This document shows, piece by piece, positions 1-7,611 of a stretch of 64,000 nt of DNA. The position numbers and the translations under genes were made by a program. The DNA comes from Streptomyces formicae (lineage in GTDB: Bacteria > Actinomycetota > Actinomycetes > Streptomycetales > Streptomycetaceae): the NCBI RefSeq assembly GCF_002556545.1, contig NZ_CP022685.1, positions 7,542,001 to 7,606,000 of the forward strand, written 5' to 3'. The notes below the pieces were generated by a model that saw only the letters and a list, made by a program, of their open reading frames with translations, was not told where the DNA came from and made no database searches. Positions within the stretch are counted from its first letter, which is position 1. Every line of letters begins with the position of its first letter.

Positions 1-91
1 AGGCGGCGGTGTCGTAGGCGTCGGCGGAGATGACGGGGGCGCCGGTGTCGATCGTGTGGGTGTTCGTCTGGGTTTCCGTCCGGGGTTCCAT
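1..91 (-). CDS. Partial CDS (N-terminus only), function unknown
   Basis: Only the first 30 codons lie in the window; the gene runs off the left edge. Its ATG overlaps the stop codon of the upstream acyl-CoA dehydrogenase gene (ATGA arrangement), so it is almost certainly the next cistron of the same operon and translationally coupled. The visible N-terminus is Thr-rich and shows no recognisable motif. From the company it keeps, an acyl-CoA-handling enzyme such as a hydratase, second dehydrogenase or thioesterase is likely, but that is inference from context only. Confidence 0.6.
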   Translation of the reverse strand, partial: MEPRTETQTNTHTIDTGAPVISADAYDTAA

Positions 92-1272
92 CAGTGCTGC
101 TCCAGACCGCGAGTGATGATGCCGCGAAGGATTTCGTTGGTGCCGCCGCGCAGGGTGTAGCCGGGGCTGTGCAGCAGGGCGAAGGCGAGCAGTTCGGGGT
201 GGCTGCCGGGAGTGGCGTGCGGATCGGCCGGGGTCGGCAGGATGCCGCGGACGGTGTCGACCAGCGTGCCCTCGAGACGGGTGCCGAGGTCCTTGACCAG
301 GGCGGCCTGGATGTCGGGCGAGGCGCCCGCGTCCAGCGAGGCCGCCACTGCGAGGGACAGTCGGCGGACGCTGTGCAGACGGGCCGTCAGGATGCCGACC
401 TCGGTGAGCTGTGCGGCCGTGGCCGAACCCCGTTCCAGTTCGCGGAGCAGGGAGACCAGCAGGGGGAAGGTGGACAAGTAGCGTTCCGGGCCGCTGCGTT
501 CGAAGGCGAGCTCGCCGGTGACCTGCTGCCAGCCGTCGCCCCGCCGTCCGAGCACCATGCCGTCGGGAACGTCGACGCCCTCGAAATGGCAGGCGTTGAA
601 GCGGTGCTCGCCGCTCATCAGCCGGATCGGCTCGATCCGCACGCCCGGCGCGCGCAGGTCGACGAGGAACTGGCTGAGCCCCGCGTGCTTGTCGTCGGTA
701 TCGTCGGTGCGGGCCAGGACGATGGCGTAGTCGTTGACGTGGGCGCCGCCGGTCCACATCTTGGTGCCGGTCAACCGCCAGCCGTCGGCGGTGCGTTCGG
801 CTCGGGTGGCGACCGAGGCCAGGTCGGAGCCGCTGCCCTTCTCGCTCATGCCGATGGAGAAGAAGCACTGCCCTGCGGCGATCCCCGGCAGGAAGAAGCG
901 ACGCTGCTCCTCGGTGCCGTGCCGGAGGATGGACGGCCCTGCCTGCCGGTCGGAGACCCAGTGGGCGCTGACCGGGGCGCCGGCCGCGAGCAGTTCCTCG
1001 ATCACCACGTAGCGGTCGAGGAAGCCGCGGCCCGCGCCGCCGTACTCGACGGGCAGGGCCATGCCGACCCAGCCGCGCTCGGCGAGGCGACGGCTGAAGC
1101 CCGGGTCCCAACCGGCCAGCCAGGAGTCGGGGCGGCCGAGGACGGTGCCGAGGGCGCGCTCCTCCTCGAGGAAGGCGCGGACCTCGTGGCGAAGCCCACG
1201 GGCCGATTCGGGCAGGGCGACATCGGGGAATGCGATCGGGGAAGGCGTCGGGGAAAGTACCGAAGGGGACAT
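91..1272 (-). CDS. Acyl-CoA dehydrogenase
   Basis: Flavoenzyme that introduces the alpha-beta double bond into an acyl-CoA and passes electrons to ETF; cytoplasmic. The 393-residue length is normal for the family. Visible signatures are the FAD-binding SEKGSGSDLAS segment (family form T/S-E-x-G-x-G-S-D) in the first half, the GTKMWTGGA segment that follows it, and the C-terminal GGTNEILRGII motif. It lies between a CoA-transferase gene (45 bp upstream) and another cistron whose start overlaps its stop, indicating an operon that activates an acid by CoA transfer and then oxidises it. The substrate cannot be read from the sequence. Confidence 0.93.
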   Translation of the reverse strand: MSPSVLSPTPSPIAFPDVALPESARGLRHEVRAFLEEERALGTVLGRPDSWLAGWDPGFSRRLAERGWVGMALPVEYGGAGRGFLDRYVVIEELLAAGAPVSAHWVSDRQAGPSILRHGTEEQRRFFLPGIAAGQCFFSIGMSEKGSGSDLASVATRAERTADGWRLTGTKMWTGGAHVNDYAIVLARTDDTDDKHAGLSQFLVDLRAPGVRIEPIRLMSGEHRFNACHFEGVDVPDGMVLGRRGDGWQQVTGELAFERSGPERYLSTFPLLVSLLRELERGSATAAQLTEVGILTARLHSVRRLSLAVAASLDAGASPDIQAALVKDLGTRLEGTLVDTVRGILPTPADPHATPGSHPELLAFALLHSPGYTLRGGTNEILRGIITRGLEQH

Positions 1273-1316
1273 GGTTGATCCGCTCCAGGGGTGGGTGATG
1301 GGTGAGGAGAACGCGG

Positions 1317-2510
1317 TCAGTTCGCGGGATGCAGCAAGGCGGGGTCGAAGCCGACGTCGCGGAGCACCTGGTCGGTGTGCTGGCCGATGCGCGGGCAGGG
1401 CCGCGGCTCAGGCTCCGGGTCGGCCGAGTAGCGGACCGGGCGGCCGATGACCCGGTAGCGGCCCTCGGTGGGGTGCTCGGCGTCGCGCAGCAGGCCGCCC
1501 TCCTGGGCGTAGGCGGTGGTGGCTGCGGACTCCAGGTCGAGCACGGGGGCGGCGGCGATGCCCGCCCGGTCGCAGAACTCCTGCCATGCGGCGCTGGTGT
1601 GCAGCGGCGTCAGCTCCGCGAGCAGCGGATAGAACGCGTCGGCGTTGCGGGCCCGCTCGGGTCCGGTGGCGAAGCGCGGGTCGGAGGCCAGGTCGGGGCG
1701 GTCCACGAAGGCGGTGAAGTCCCGCCAGTCGCGGTCGCTGTGCGGCATGATGCACATCCAGCCGTCGGCGGTGCGCAGGGCGCGGCGCTGCGGGCTGAGC
1801 GAGCGGGCCGAGCCGAACTCCCCGTCGGTCTCCAGGGCGGCCGCTCCCAGGTGCTCGACCAGGTTGAAGGCGAGCATGGTGTCGGCCATGGGGACTTCGA
1901 CGTGCTGCCCGGTGCCGCCGTGTTCCCGGTAGTGCAGCGCGGCCAGGACCGACTGGGCGATCTGCATGCCGCAGATCTTGTCGGCAAGGACCGTGGGAAC
2001 GTAGTGCGGTTGGCCGGAGACCTGGTGGTTGAGCCAGACCAGGCCGCTGGCCGCCTGGATGACGTCGTCGTAGGCGGCGCGGGTGCCGTAGCGGCTGTCG
2101 CTGCGGAAGCCCTGGGCACTCGCGTAGACCAGGCCGGGGTTGACGGCCGCGACCTCTTCGTAGCCGAGACGGAGCTTCGCCAGGGCCTGCGGGCGCAGGT
2201 TGGTGAGGAAGACGTCGGCGGTGCGGAGCAGGGCGATGAGGGCGTCGCGGCCGCGCGGGGCCTTGAGGTCGATGGCGGCGCTGCGCTTGTTGCGGTTCAG
2301 GTTGAGCGCGGGGCCGCCCATGCCGGGGTGGCGTTGCGGCGGGTAGTGGCGTGTCATGTCGCCGGTGGGCGGCTCGACCTTGATCACGTCCGCGCCCAGG
2401 TCGCCGAGTTGCTGAGCGGCGTACGGGACCATGATCACGCTGGCGAGTTCGATGACGCGGACTCCGGAGAGGAGTCCGTGGCCGGTCGGACCGCTCGGCT
2501 TCTGGGACAT
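1317..2510 (-). CDS. Class III CoA-transferase (CaiB/BaiF family)
   Basis: Transfers CoA between an acyl-CoA donor and a carboxylic acid through an enzyme-aspartyl intermediate. The 397-residue protein has the classic domain order: N-terminal ELASVIMVPYAAQQLGDLGAD with VIKVEPP, then NRNKRSAAIDLK, then YDDVIQAASG, in which the Asp fits the catalytic aspartate of formyl-CoA transferase. The C-terminal part is the usual linker region (TADGWMCI, then the HTSAAWQEF segment). It sits between the permuted CoA-transferase and the acyl-CoA dehydrogenase in a minus-strand operon under the adjacent IclR-type gene, so it probably loads the pathway acid onto CoA. Confidence 0.92.
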   Translation of the reverse strand: MSQKPSGPTGHGLLSGVRVIELASVIMVPYAAQQLGDLGADVIKVEPPTGDMTRHYPPQRHPGMGGPALNLNRNKRSAAIDLKAPRGRDALIALLRTADVFLTNLRPQALAKLRLGYEEVAAVNPGLVYASAQGFRSDSRYGTRAAYDDVIQAASGLVWLNHQVSGQPHYVPTVLADKICGMQIAQSVLAALHYREHGGTGQHVEVPMADTMLAFNLVEHLGAAALETDGEFGSARSLSPQRRALRTADGWMCIMPHSDRDWRDFTAFVDRPDLASDPRFATGPERARNADAFYPLLAELTPLHTSAAWQEFCDRAGIAAAPVLDLESAATTAYAQEGGLLRDAEHPTEGRYRVIGRPVRYSADPEPEPRPCPRIGQHTDQVLRDVGFDPALLHPAN

Positions 2511-2573
2511 CTTCTGGTGCCTCCTGGGGCATCGAGGGGGAGGGGATCGCGCCCCGAAGGGACGCGGGCGCGC

Positions 2574-4031
2574 TCAGCCCCACTGGAGCGCCGCGGACCC
2601 GAGCGGCGACCGCCTTCCGGGCTGGGGGACCGCGCGCCCGCTGTAGGCGAACGGCGTCGCCGGTTCGGTGAGCGGCCCGAAGTCGGTTCCGGTGGTGGTC
2701 AGTTCGGCGAACGCGGGGCGCCCGGGGCGGGGCAGGTCGCGTACGTCCTCCCGCGCGAGAAGGCCGAGGTCCCGCACCCAGTGGCACACCCCGGCCAGGG
2801 TCACGCGGATCCGCCAGGAGCCGCCTTCGGCGGCACGTCGGCGCAGGGCCGTGGCGACGGCGGCGGCCCCGAGGTAGGCGGCGAGGTAGTCGTTGACCAG
2901 GTACGTCGGCGGCAGCGAGGGCCGGTCGGTCCACTCCTCGACGGCGAACCCGGTTGCTGAGCAGGCCAGTTGGTCGAACCCGCCGCGTTCGCCCCAGGGG
3001 CCTTCGGCGCCCCAGGCGTGGTACTCGAGGGTGATCAGTCCGGGGCGGCGCCGTACGAGTTCCTCGGTGCCTGCCCCGTGCCGGGCCAGTCCGCGGTAGG
3101 CGTGCGCGAAGACGTCCGCGTCCTGGAGCGCGGCATAGAAGGCCGCGCGGTCGTGGTCGTCACGCAGGTCGCAGTAGGCGTTGCGCTTGCCGCCGCCGGT
3201 CATCGCGATCATCGGGATCGGGTCGGGGCGGTCGGGACGCGTCAGGTGCAGCACGTCGGCGCCGAACTGGGCGAGGAGCCGCGCCGCGACGGGACCGGCG
3301 ATGACATGCGTCAGGTCGAGCACCCGGATGCCCGCGAACGCCTCGTCGGCCGCACTGATCGGCGCCAACGGCCGCAGGGGCCCGTCACCGACACGTTCGA
3401 TCTCGACGACCGGACGCCCCGCGACGTGCCGCCCGGCGGGGTGCGCGAGCCACTCGTCCCGGCTGCGCACCACGCAGGCGACGCCACCTCGCGCGCAGAT
3501 GGCCTCCTCCAGGGTGAAGGCGTCCCAGTCGGCCGCGGCCCGTGCGATCCCCACCGCGTCGAGGCCGCACCTCAGCACGGAGTGGACCGCGTCCCGCAGA
3601 TGCGGATAGGTGGTGATGATGAAGATCCAACGGCCGTCGCGCGCCCGGTAGAAGTCGTTGTTCCCGAGCAGCGTCGGATCGTCGAGCAGAGCGCCGAGCG
3701 GACGCCCCGAGAGCGTCGTGTGGTGCGTCGCCATGAGCTGGTCGATCGCGGCCCCGGCCCGCACCCGAACCCTCTGGCGCGGGTGGCCGCGCTGTTCGCC
3801 GACCGCTGCCGTCTGGCGCCCGAAGACCCCGATCGCGGCGGACATGGCATCGGCGAGGCGGTGTACCGAGGGCACCAGGGGATCGGCTCCGACCACGGTG
3901 ATGTCTTCGGCACCCCGGGCCGGATCGGGGTCGCCGAGGGTGTGAAGGAGCCGGGAGACGATCTCGCCGGTGGGCGGCATGGGCATCGGCGTCGGTGTCG
4001 GCTTGGTCGCGGTCGGCGTGTGCGAAGTCAT
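2574..4031 (-). CDS. Class III CoA-transferase-like protein with permuted domain order
   Basis: 485 residues that read as a CaiB/BaiF CoA-transferase with its halves exchanged. The first ~215 residues contain the segment normally near the C-terminus (ARDGRWIFIITTYPHLRDAV then WDAFTLEEAICARGG). The family N-terminus appears only at about residue 235 (RVLDLTHVIAGPVAARLLAQFGAD), followed by GGGKRNAYCDLR and GFDQLACSATG, whose Asp matches the catalytic position. It may form a complex with, or act beside, the canonical CoA-transferase immediately downstream (63 bp gap). The ATG at 4031 follows a perfect palindrome that is a likely IclR operator. Family membership is clear; whether it is catalytically active is not. 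Confidence 0.83.
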   Translation of the reverse strand: MTSHTPTATKPTPTPMPMPPTGEIVSRLLHTLGDPDPARGAEDITVVGADPLVPSVHRLADAMSAAIGVFGRQTAAVGEQRGHPRQRVRVRAGAAIDQLMATHHTTLSGRPLGALLDDPTLLGNNDFYRARDGRWIFIITTYPHLRDAVHSVLRCGLDAVGIARAAADWDAFTLEEAICARGGVACVVRSRDEWLAHPAGRHVAGRPVVEIERVGDGPLRPLAPISAADEAFAGIRVLDLTHVIAGPVAARLLAQFGADVLHLTRPDRPDPIPMIAMTGGGKRNAYCDLRDDHDRAAFYAALQDADVFAHAYRGLARHGAGTEELVRRRPGLITLEYHAWGAEGPWGERGGFDQLACSATGFAVEEWTDRPSLPPTYLVNDYLAAYLGAAAVATALRRRAAEGGSWRIRVTLAGVCHWVRDLGLLAREDVRDLPRPGRPAFAELTTTGTDFGPLTEPATPFAYSGRAVPQPGRRSPLGSAALQWG

Positions 4032-4068
4032 GCCGGGATGCTCGTTCCGAGCACGGCACGAACGCCCG

Positions 4069-4090
4069 GATTCACGGATATCCGTGAATC
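4069..4090. promoter_or_regulatory. Perfect 22-bp palindrome, probable IclR-type operator
   Basis: Arms GATTCACGGA and TCCGTGAATC separated by TA. It sits 38 bp upstream of the start of the permuted CoA-transferase and 10 bp downstream of the end of the IclR gene, both on the minus strand. IclR regulators bind short palindromes, so this is a good candidate site for control of the acyl-CoA operon by the adjacent regulator. Binding is inferred. Confidence 0.6.
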
Positions 4091-4100
4091 GATGCGTGCG

Positions 4101-4838
4101 TCAGGTCCGCTTCTCCTGGATGTGCGCGAGCAGCCGGGCCGCCGCCCGGTCCAGGCGCGGCCGCTCCGAGCGGCCGCGGCGCCGGTGCATCAAAGCGAGG
4201 GCCCCCGTGACGACGCCGCCGTCGGTGACGGGGATGGCCAGCGCACTGACCTCGGGCACGGCGAGCCCCTCGCTGCGGCTGATCCGCGACGCGCGGATCG
4301 CCGGCAGGACGCGGTGGAACTCGGCGGCTCCCTCGGGGTCGTGGCGGGCGAGTTCGTCGAGCAGTCCTCGACGCTCCGCCTCGTCGGTGAAGGCAAGCAG
4401 CAGACGGCCCGCGGCAGTACGCAGCAGCGGCCTGGCGACGTGCTCGTCGGCCAGCGGTACGAGGCGGGGGATGTGGTCGTCGCCGCCGCGCGCGACGTAC
4501 ACGGCATCGAGCCCGACCCGCACCGTGAGCAGCACCGGGGTACCCGCGACGCGACTCAGTTCGTCGAGCTCGGCCTGACTGATCCGCGGGACGACCCGGC
4601 CGGCGATGAGGTTGAGGACGTGCGGGGCGGGCCCGAGCCGGAAGCGCTGGTGCTGCTCCAGCAGGAAGCCGGTCGCGACAAGGCCGTTGACCAGATCCTG
4701 CACCGAACTCGCCGGTGCGTCGAGCGTCCGGGCCAGCTCGGCCACGCTCACCCCGCCGGGCGCCCGCGCGGCGGCCTCCAGGATCCACGCGACCCGGTCC
4801 ACCGTACGGTGACTCCGCCGCCGACCGTGCTCGCTCAT
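4101..4838 (-). CDS. IclR family transcriptional regulator
   Basis: 245 residues. The N-terminal winged helix (RTVDRVAWILEAAARAPGGVSVAELAR then LDAPASSVQDLVNGL) is the IclR HTH, followed by the C-terminal effector-binding domain with LLRTAAGRLLLAF and the later SALAIPVTDGGVVTGAL segment. It is encoded just upstream of, and on the same strand as, the CoA-transferase/acyl-CoA dehydrogenase genes, with a perfect palindrome between them, so it is probably their local regulator responding to a pathway acid or acyl-CoA. Whether it activates or represses cannot be told. Confidence 0.92.
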   Translation of the reverse strand: MSEHGRRRSHRTVDRVAWILEAAARAPGGVSVAELARTLDAPASSVQDLVNGLVATGFLLEQHQRFRLGPAPHVLNLIAGRVVPRISQAELDELSRVAGTPVLLTVRVGLDAVYVARGGDDHIPRLVPLADEHVARPLLRTAAGRLLLAFTDEAERRGLLDELARHDPEGAAEFHRVLPAIRASRISRSEGLAVPEVSALAIPVTDGGVVTGALALMHRRRGRSERPRLDRAAARLLAHIQEKRT

Positions 4839-4899
4839 CCCGCCCCCTCTTCGCTCCTGCGCGTCGCCGACCGCCGACCGGGCAGGCTAGTTTGCCTGG

Positions 4900-5340
4900 A
4901 TGAGTCTTCTTGATGATGTGGCCGAGCGCGACGGCTGGCGGTGCTGGGTGTGTGACGAGCCGGTCGACCCCGACGAGTCGGTGAACGACCCGAGGGGGCC
5001 CAGCGTCGACAGCCGGACCGCCGACCGGAAGGCCAAGGTCGCCGAGCGACTCGCGCACCGCGGGTGCAACAGCCGCAAGGGTGCGGTCAAGGTGGTCATC
5101 GCCTGGCCACAGCGCCTGTACGTGGTCGAACCCGCGCCGCTGATCGCCGTCGCCGACAGGCTGGAGCGCAAGGGGGGCCGCGAGATGGTGGGCCGTTGTC
5201 CGACCAGGAAGGACGCCCAAGAGGCGGCGGACTGGTTGGTGGACCGCTTCTCCCGACTGCTGCCGGGAGTCCCGGTGACCGCCGGCGTCGAGGCGGGCGG
5301 TGGCCAGTTCCTCGTCATCCTGGCCGCTGGCCGCCGCTGA
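4900..5340 (+). CDS. HNH-like zinc-binding small protein, function uncertain
   Basis: 146 residues. The N-terminal half carries CWVCDEPVDP and, about 35 residues later, AHRGCNSRKG, the CxxC...H-x-x-C-N pattern of HNH endonuclease and related zinc folds. The C-terminal half (about 80-146) has no motif I recognise. The gene stands alone between the IclR regulator (divergent) and a convergent 2H phosphoesterase. The clear ATG at 4900 and GC-rich third positions support coding. A true nuclease activity is not demonstrated, because the second catalytic His of HNH enzymes is not obvious. Confidence 0.7.
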   Translation: MSLLDDVAERDGWRCWVCDEPVDPDESVNDPRGPSVDSRTADRKAKVAERLAHRGCNSRKGAVKVVIAWPQRLYVVEPAPLIAVADRLERKGGREMVGRCPTRKDAQEAADWLVDRFSRLLPGVPVTAGVEAGGGQFLVILAAGRR

Positions 5341-5381
5341 TCGGGGATCGCCCAAGAGGACGGGGGACTGGCGGGCGGTGC

Positions 5382-5909
5382 CTACGACCCGTCCGGGACA
5401 CCGAGCGGCACGGTGAGCCGCGACTGCCAGCCTTCCTCCGTCAGCGTCACCAACTGGACCGCCGCCGCACGGGTGTGCAGCGGCAGCAGGCTGCCGATCG
5501 CCGTACGGACACGGTCGGCGACCGTCGGGTCGTCCGCCCCCATGGCGACCGTGACATGGGCGGCGGGCCGCGCCCCGAAGCGGCCCTCGTACGGGCGCAG
5601 CGCGGGCCACTGGGCGCGGAACGCGTCGACGAGCGGTTGGAGCCCCGGAACGGTGACGGCGACGAAGCCGGGCGCCGTCACGACCTCCTCCACGACCAGA
5701 TCGGCTGCCGGGAAACCCGCGGCCAGGGAACGTACCCCCTTCTCGTCCTGGTCCGTCAGCGCCGATACCGGCACGAACGGGTAGAGGAGCGAGACGTGCG
5801 CAGGCAGCCCGCGACGCACCAGAGCCGGGTCGATGCGCCTCGCCGCATCGAGGAGCGGGGCGGCATCGGGCAGGACGACGACGACGGCAGTGGTTCCTGG
5901 TTCTGGCAC
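5382..5909 (-). CDS. 2H phosphoesterase (2'-5' RNA ligase-like) family protein
   Basis: About 175 residues when the internal GTG (MPEPGTT) is used; the open frame extends to 5951. Two H-x-S/T motifs define the LigT/2H fold: H38-V-S40 in AHVSLLYPF and H118-V-T120 in AHVTVAMG, about 80 residues apart as usual. Members hydrolyse cyclic or 2'-5' phosphodiester bonds in RNA or nucleotides in the cytoplasm; the substrate is unknown here. It lies on the same strand, 67 bp beyond the receptor-like gene at 5977, so co-transcription is possible. No strong ribosome-binding site is visible, so the start is uncertain. Confidence 0.8.
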   Translation of the reverse strand: MPEPGTTAVVVVLPDAAPLLDAARRIDPALVRRGLPAHVSLLYPFVPVSALTDQDEKGVRSLAAGFPAADLVVEEVVTAPGFVAVTVPGLQPLVDAFRAQWPALRPYEGRFGARPAAHVTVAMGADDPTVADRVRTAIGSLLPLHTRAAAVQLVTLTEEGWQSRLTVPLGVPDGS

Positions 5910-5976
5910 GCCGTCATCATCGCAGGCCGGTCCGTACCTGCCCGCGCCCACCCGGCCAAGCCGTTGCCCCAGTGCC

Positions 5977-7611
5977 TCACCCCGGACAGGAGCCGCCCCT
6001 GCCTGGACTGGTCCGGAACGCCTTCGGCGGGCTGTAGTCCTTCGGCCGCGGGTACTCGATGACCGGAACGGGCTTGCAGACGGGCCAGTTGCCGTTCCCC
6101 GAGGTGTACCCGAACTCGCCGCTGGCGCCGCGCACGCAGTCCCCGCAGTCGCCGCCGGTCCCCACCTTCATGTTGCTGATGTTGCTGTTGACGTCGTACT
6201 TGGAGGGCAGCTGGCCCTTGTTGTCCTCGTCATCCGTGAACTGGGTGACGGCTTTGATCAGGACCCGGAAGGCGTCGTGGTGCATGATCGCGTAGCCGTC
6301 GTCGAGGTCGGCGCCCTTGATGTCCGCGTACTTGGCGATGGCGGTGACGAACGTCTGGAACTGTCCGGGAGCGCCTTGGCCCAGGCTCCACGAAGGGTTG
6401 TCCGTGGGCGCCGCGTTGAGCGTGACGACGTTGGCCTCCGTCATCGACTTGCGCATGTGCTCGCCGGTGAGCCGTGAGGTGAGCCCGGTGGAGACACGGA
6501 GGATCCGGATGGGCCTCTTGTCCTTGTCCTTGCGGGCCTGGCAGTCGCCGTCCTTGGCGATGGCCTCCACCAGCTCGGGCAGGTCCCAGTCCCGTCCCGC
6601 CACGAACACCGTGTCCGCGCCCGACTCGCACAGGCTCGAGGCGGCGGGCGCCATGGCGGCGGGTGCTCCCTCGTAAGGGCCCATGGTGCCGACGTACGAC
6701 TTGTCCCTGATCGTGAGTTCGTACTTCGTGCCGAAGGTCTTGAGGAGCTCCGCCTTGGTGTTGGTGACGTAGTCGTCCTTGGCGCGCGAGTCCCAGACGA
6801 GGAAGCCCTTGCCGTTGCCCGGCTCGTCATGGAGATAACGGGCAAGGGCCATCACGGAGTTGCGGTTGTTGGGAGCCGTCTTGAACAGGGTCCTGGCCTC
6901 GATGGTGGGGGAGCTGAGGACACCGCTGACCGCCGGGATGTTCTTGGAGGCCAGGGCGCTCGCCGCGGCCTGGGTGTCCGGCTCGCTGTTGGGCAGCCCC
7001 ATCACGCCCACGAGCGGGGAGTCGTCCTCCGTCTGCTTCCCGCCGCCGCTGAGCTTCGCCACCGCGTCCACGGCGGGCTGCCACAGGTCCAGGTCGGTGC
7101 CGATGTTACCGAGCAGCATCTGGAAATTGACGCCGCTGCTGGAGCTGTTGGCGTCGCGCTGCGCGGCATAGGCGCCCGCCAGGCTGCGCTCGACCAGCGG
7201 GGCGGTCATCGCCCCGGACTCGGAGGTGTTGAACGGAAGCAGCAGGGCGACCTTCACGTACGGCCTCTTGTCGGCGTCACCCTCGGGGTTCTCCCAGACG
7301 TCCCGCACCCGCTCGTTCTCCTTGGCGATGCGCGTGACCAGTCGCGCGAACTCCTTGTTGGGCCCGTCATCGCCCGGTTTGAAGACCGGTACCCGCGCCG
7401 TCGCGTCCACGAGGCCGACGCACTCACCCTGCTTCTCCACGAGCCCGTCCTGGCAGTCACTCCTGGTGAGGATCGGCACGACAACCGCTGCCGTGGCCCC
7501 CAGCAGGACGAGGGCCACGAACCCCGCGGCCCACCGGCCGAGGATCCTCTCCCCGCGCCTGAGCTCGCGCCCCCTGACGAAGGGACGGATGAAAATGTCA
7601 GTGAAGCTCAC
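5977..7611 (-). CDS. Membrane-anchored type-I periplasmic-binding-like receptor protein
   Basis: 544 residues from the GTG at 7611 (MSFTDIF), which has AAGGGAG just upstream; the open frame is longer but overlaps the previous gene. It has a short basic cytosolic N-terminus, one membrane helix at about 27-48 (WAAGFVALVLLGATAAVVV), then a large exported domain resembling the leucine/amide type-I solute-binding fold (VKVALLLPFN near the start; later GVMGLPNSEPD, IPAVSGVLSS, ARTLFKTAPNNRNS, ADTVFVAGRD). No ABC permease or transporter ATPase is nearby. It overlaps by 14 bp the P-loop ATPase gene before it, so it looks like the ligand sensor of that cassette rather than a transporter component. Confidence 0.75.
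   Translation of the reverse strand: MSFTDIFIRPFVRGRELRRGERILGRWAAGFVALVLLGATAAVVVPILTRSDCQDGLVEKQGECVGLVDATARVPVFKPGDDGPNKEFARLVTRIAKENERVRDVWENPEGDADKRPYVKVALLLPFNTSESGAMTAPLVERSLAGAYAAQRDANSSSSGVNFQMLLGNIGTDLDLWQPAVDAVAKLSGGGKQTEDDSPLVGVMGLPNSEPDTQAAASALASKNIPAVSGVLSSPTIEARTLFKTAPNNRNSVMALARYLHDEPGNGKGFLVWDSRAKDDYVTNTKAELLKTFGTKYELTIRDKSYVGTMGPYEGAPAAMAPAASSLCESGADTVFVAGRDWDLPELVEAIAKDGDCQARKDKDKRPIRILRVSTGLTSRLTGEHMRKSMTEANVVTLNAAPTDNPSWSLGQGAPGQFQTFVTAIAKYADIKGADLDDGYAIMHHDAFRVLIKAVTQFTDDEDNKGQLPSKYDVNSNISNMKVGTGGDCGDCVRGASGEFGYTSGNGNWPVCKPVPVIEYPRPKDYSPPKAFRTSPGRGGSCPG

Noticed and set aside
1302..2960. 552-codon plus-strand frame opposite the CoA-transferase gene, and similar long frames at 94-1278 and 2970-4913
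   Set aside because: Antisense shadows of high-GC genes: Arg/Gly/Val-rich, no motifs, while the minus-strand frames carry complete family signatures.
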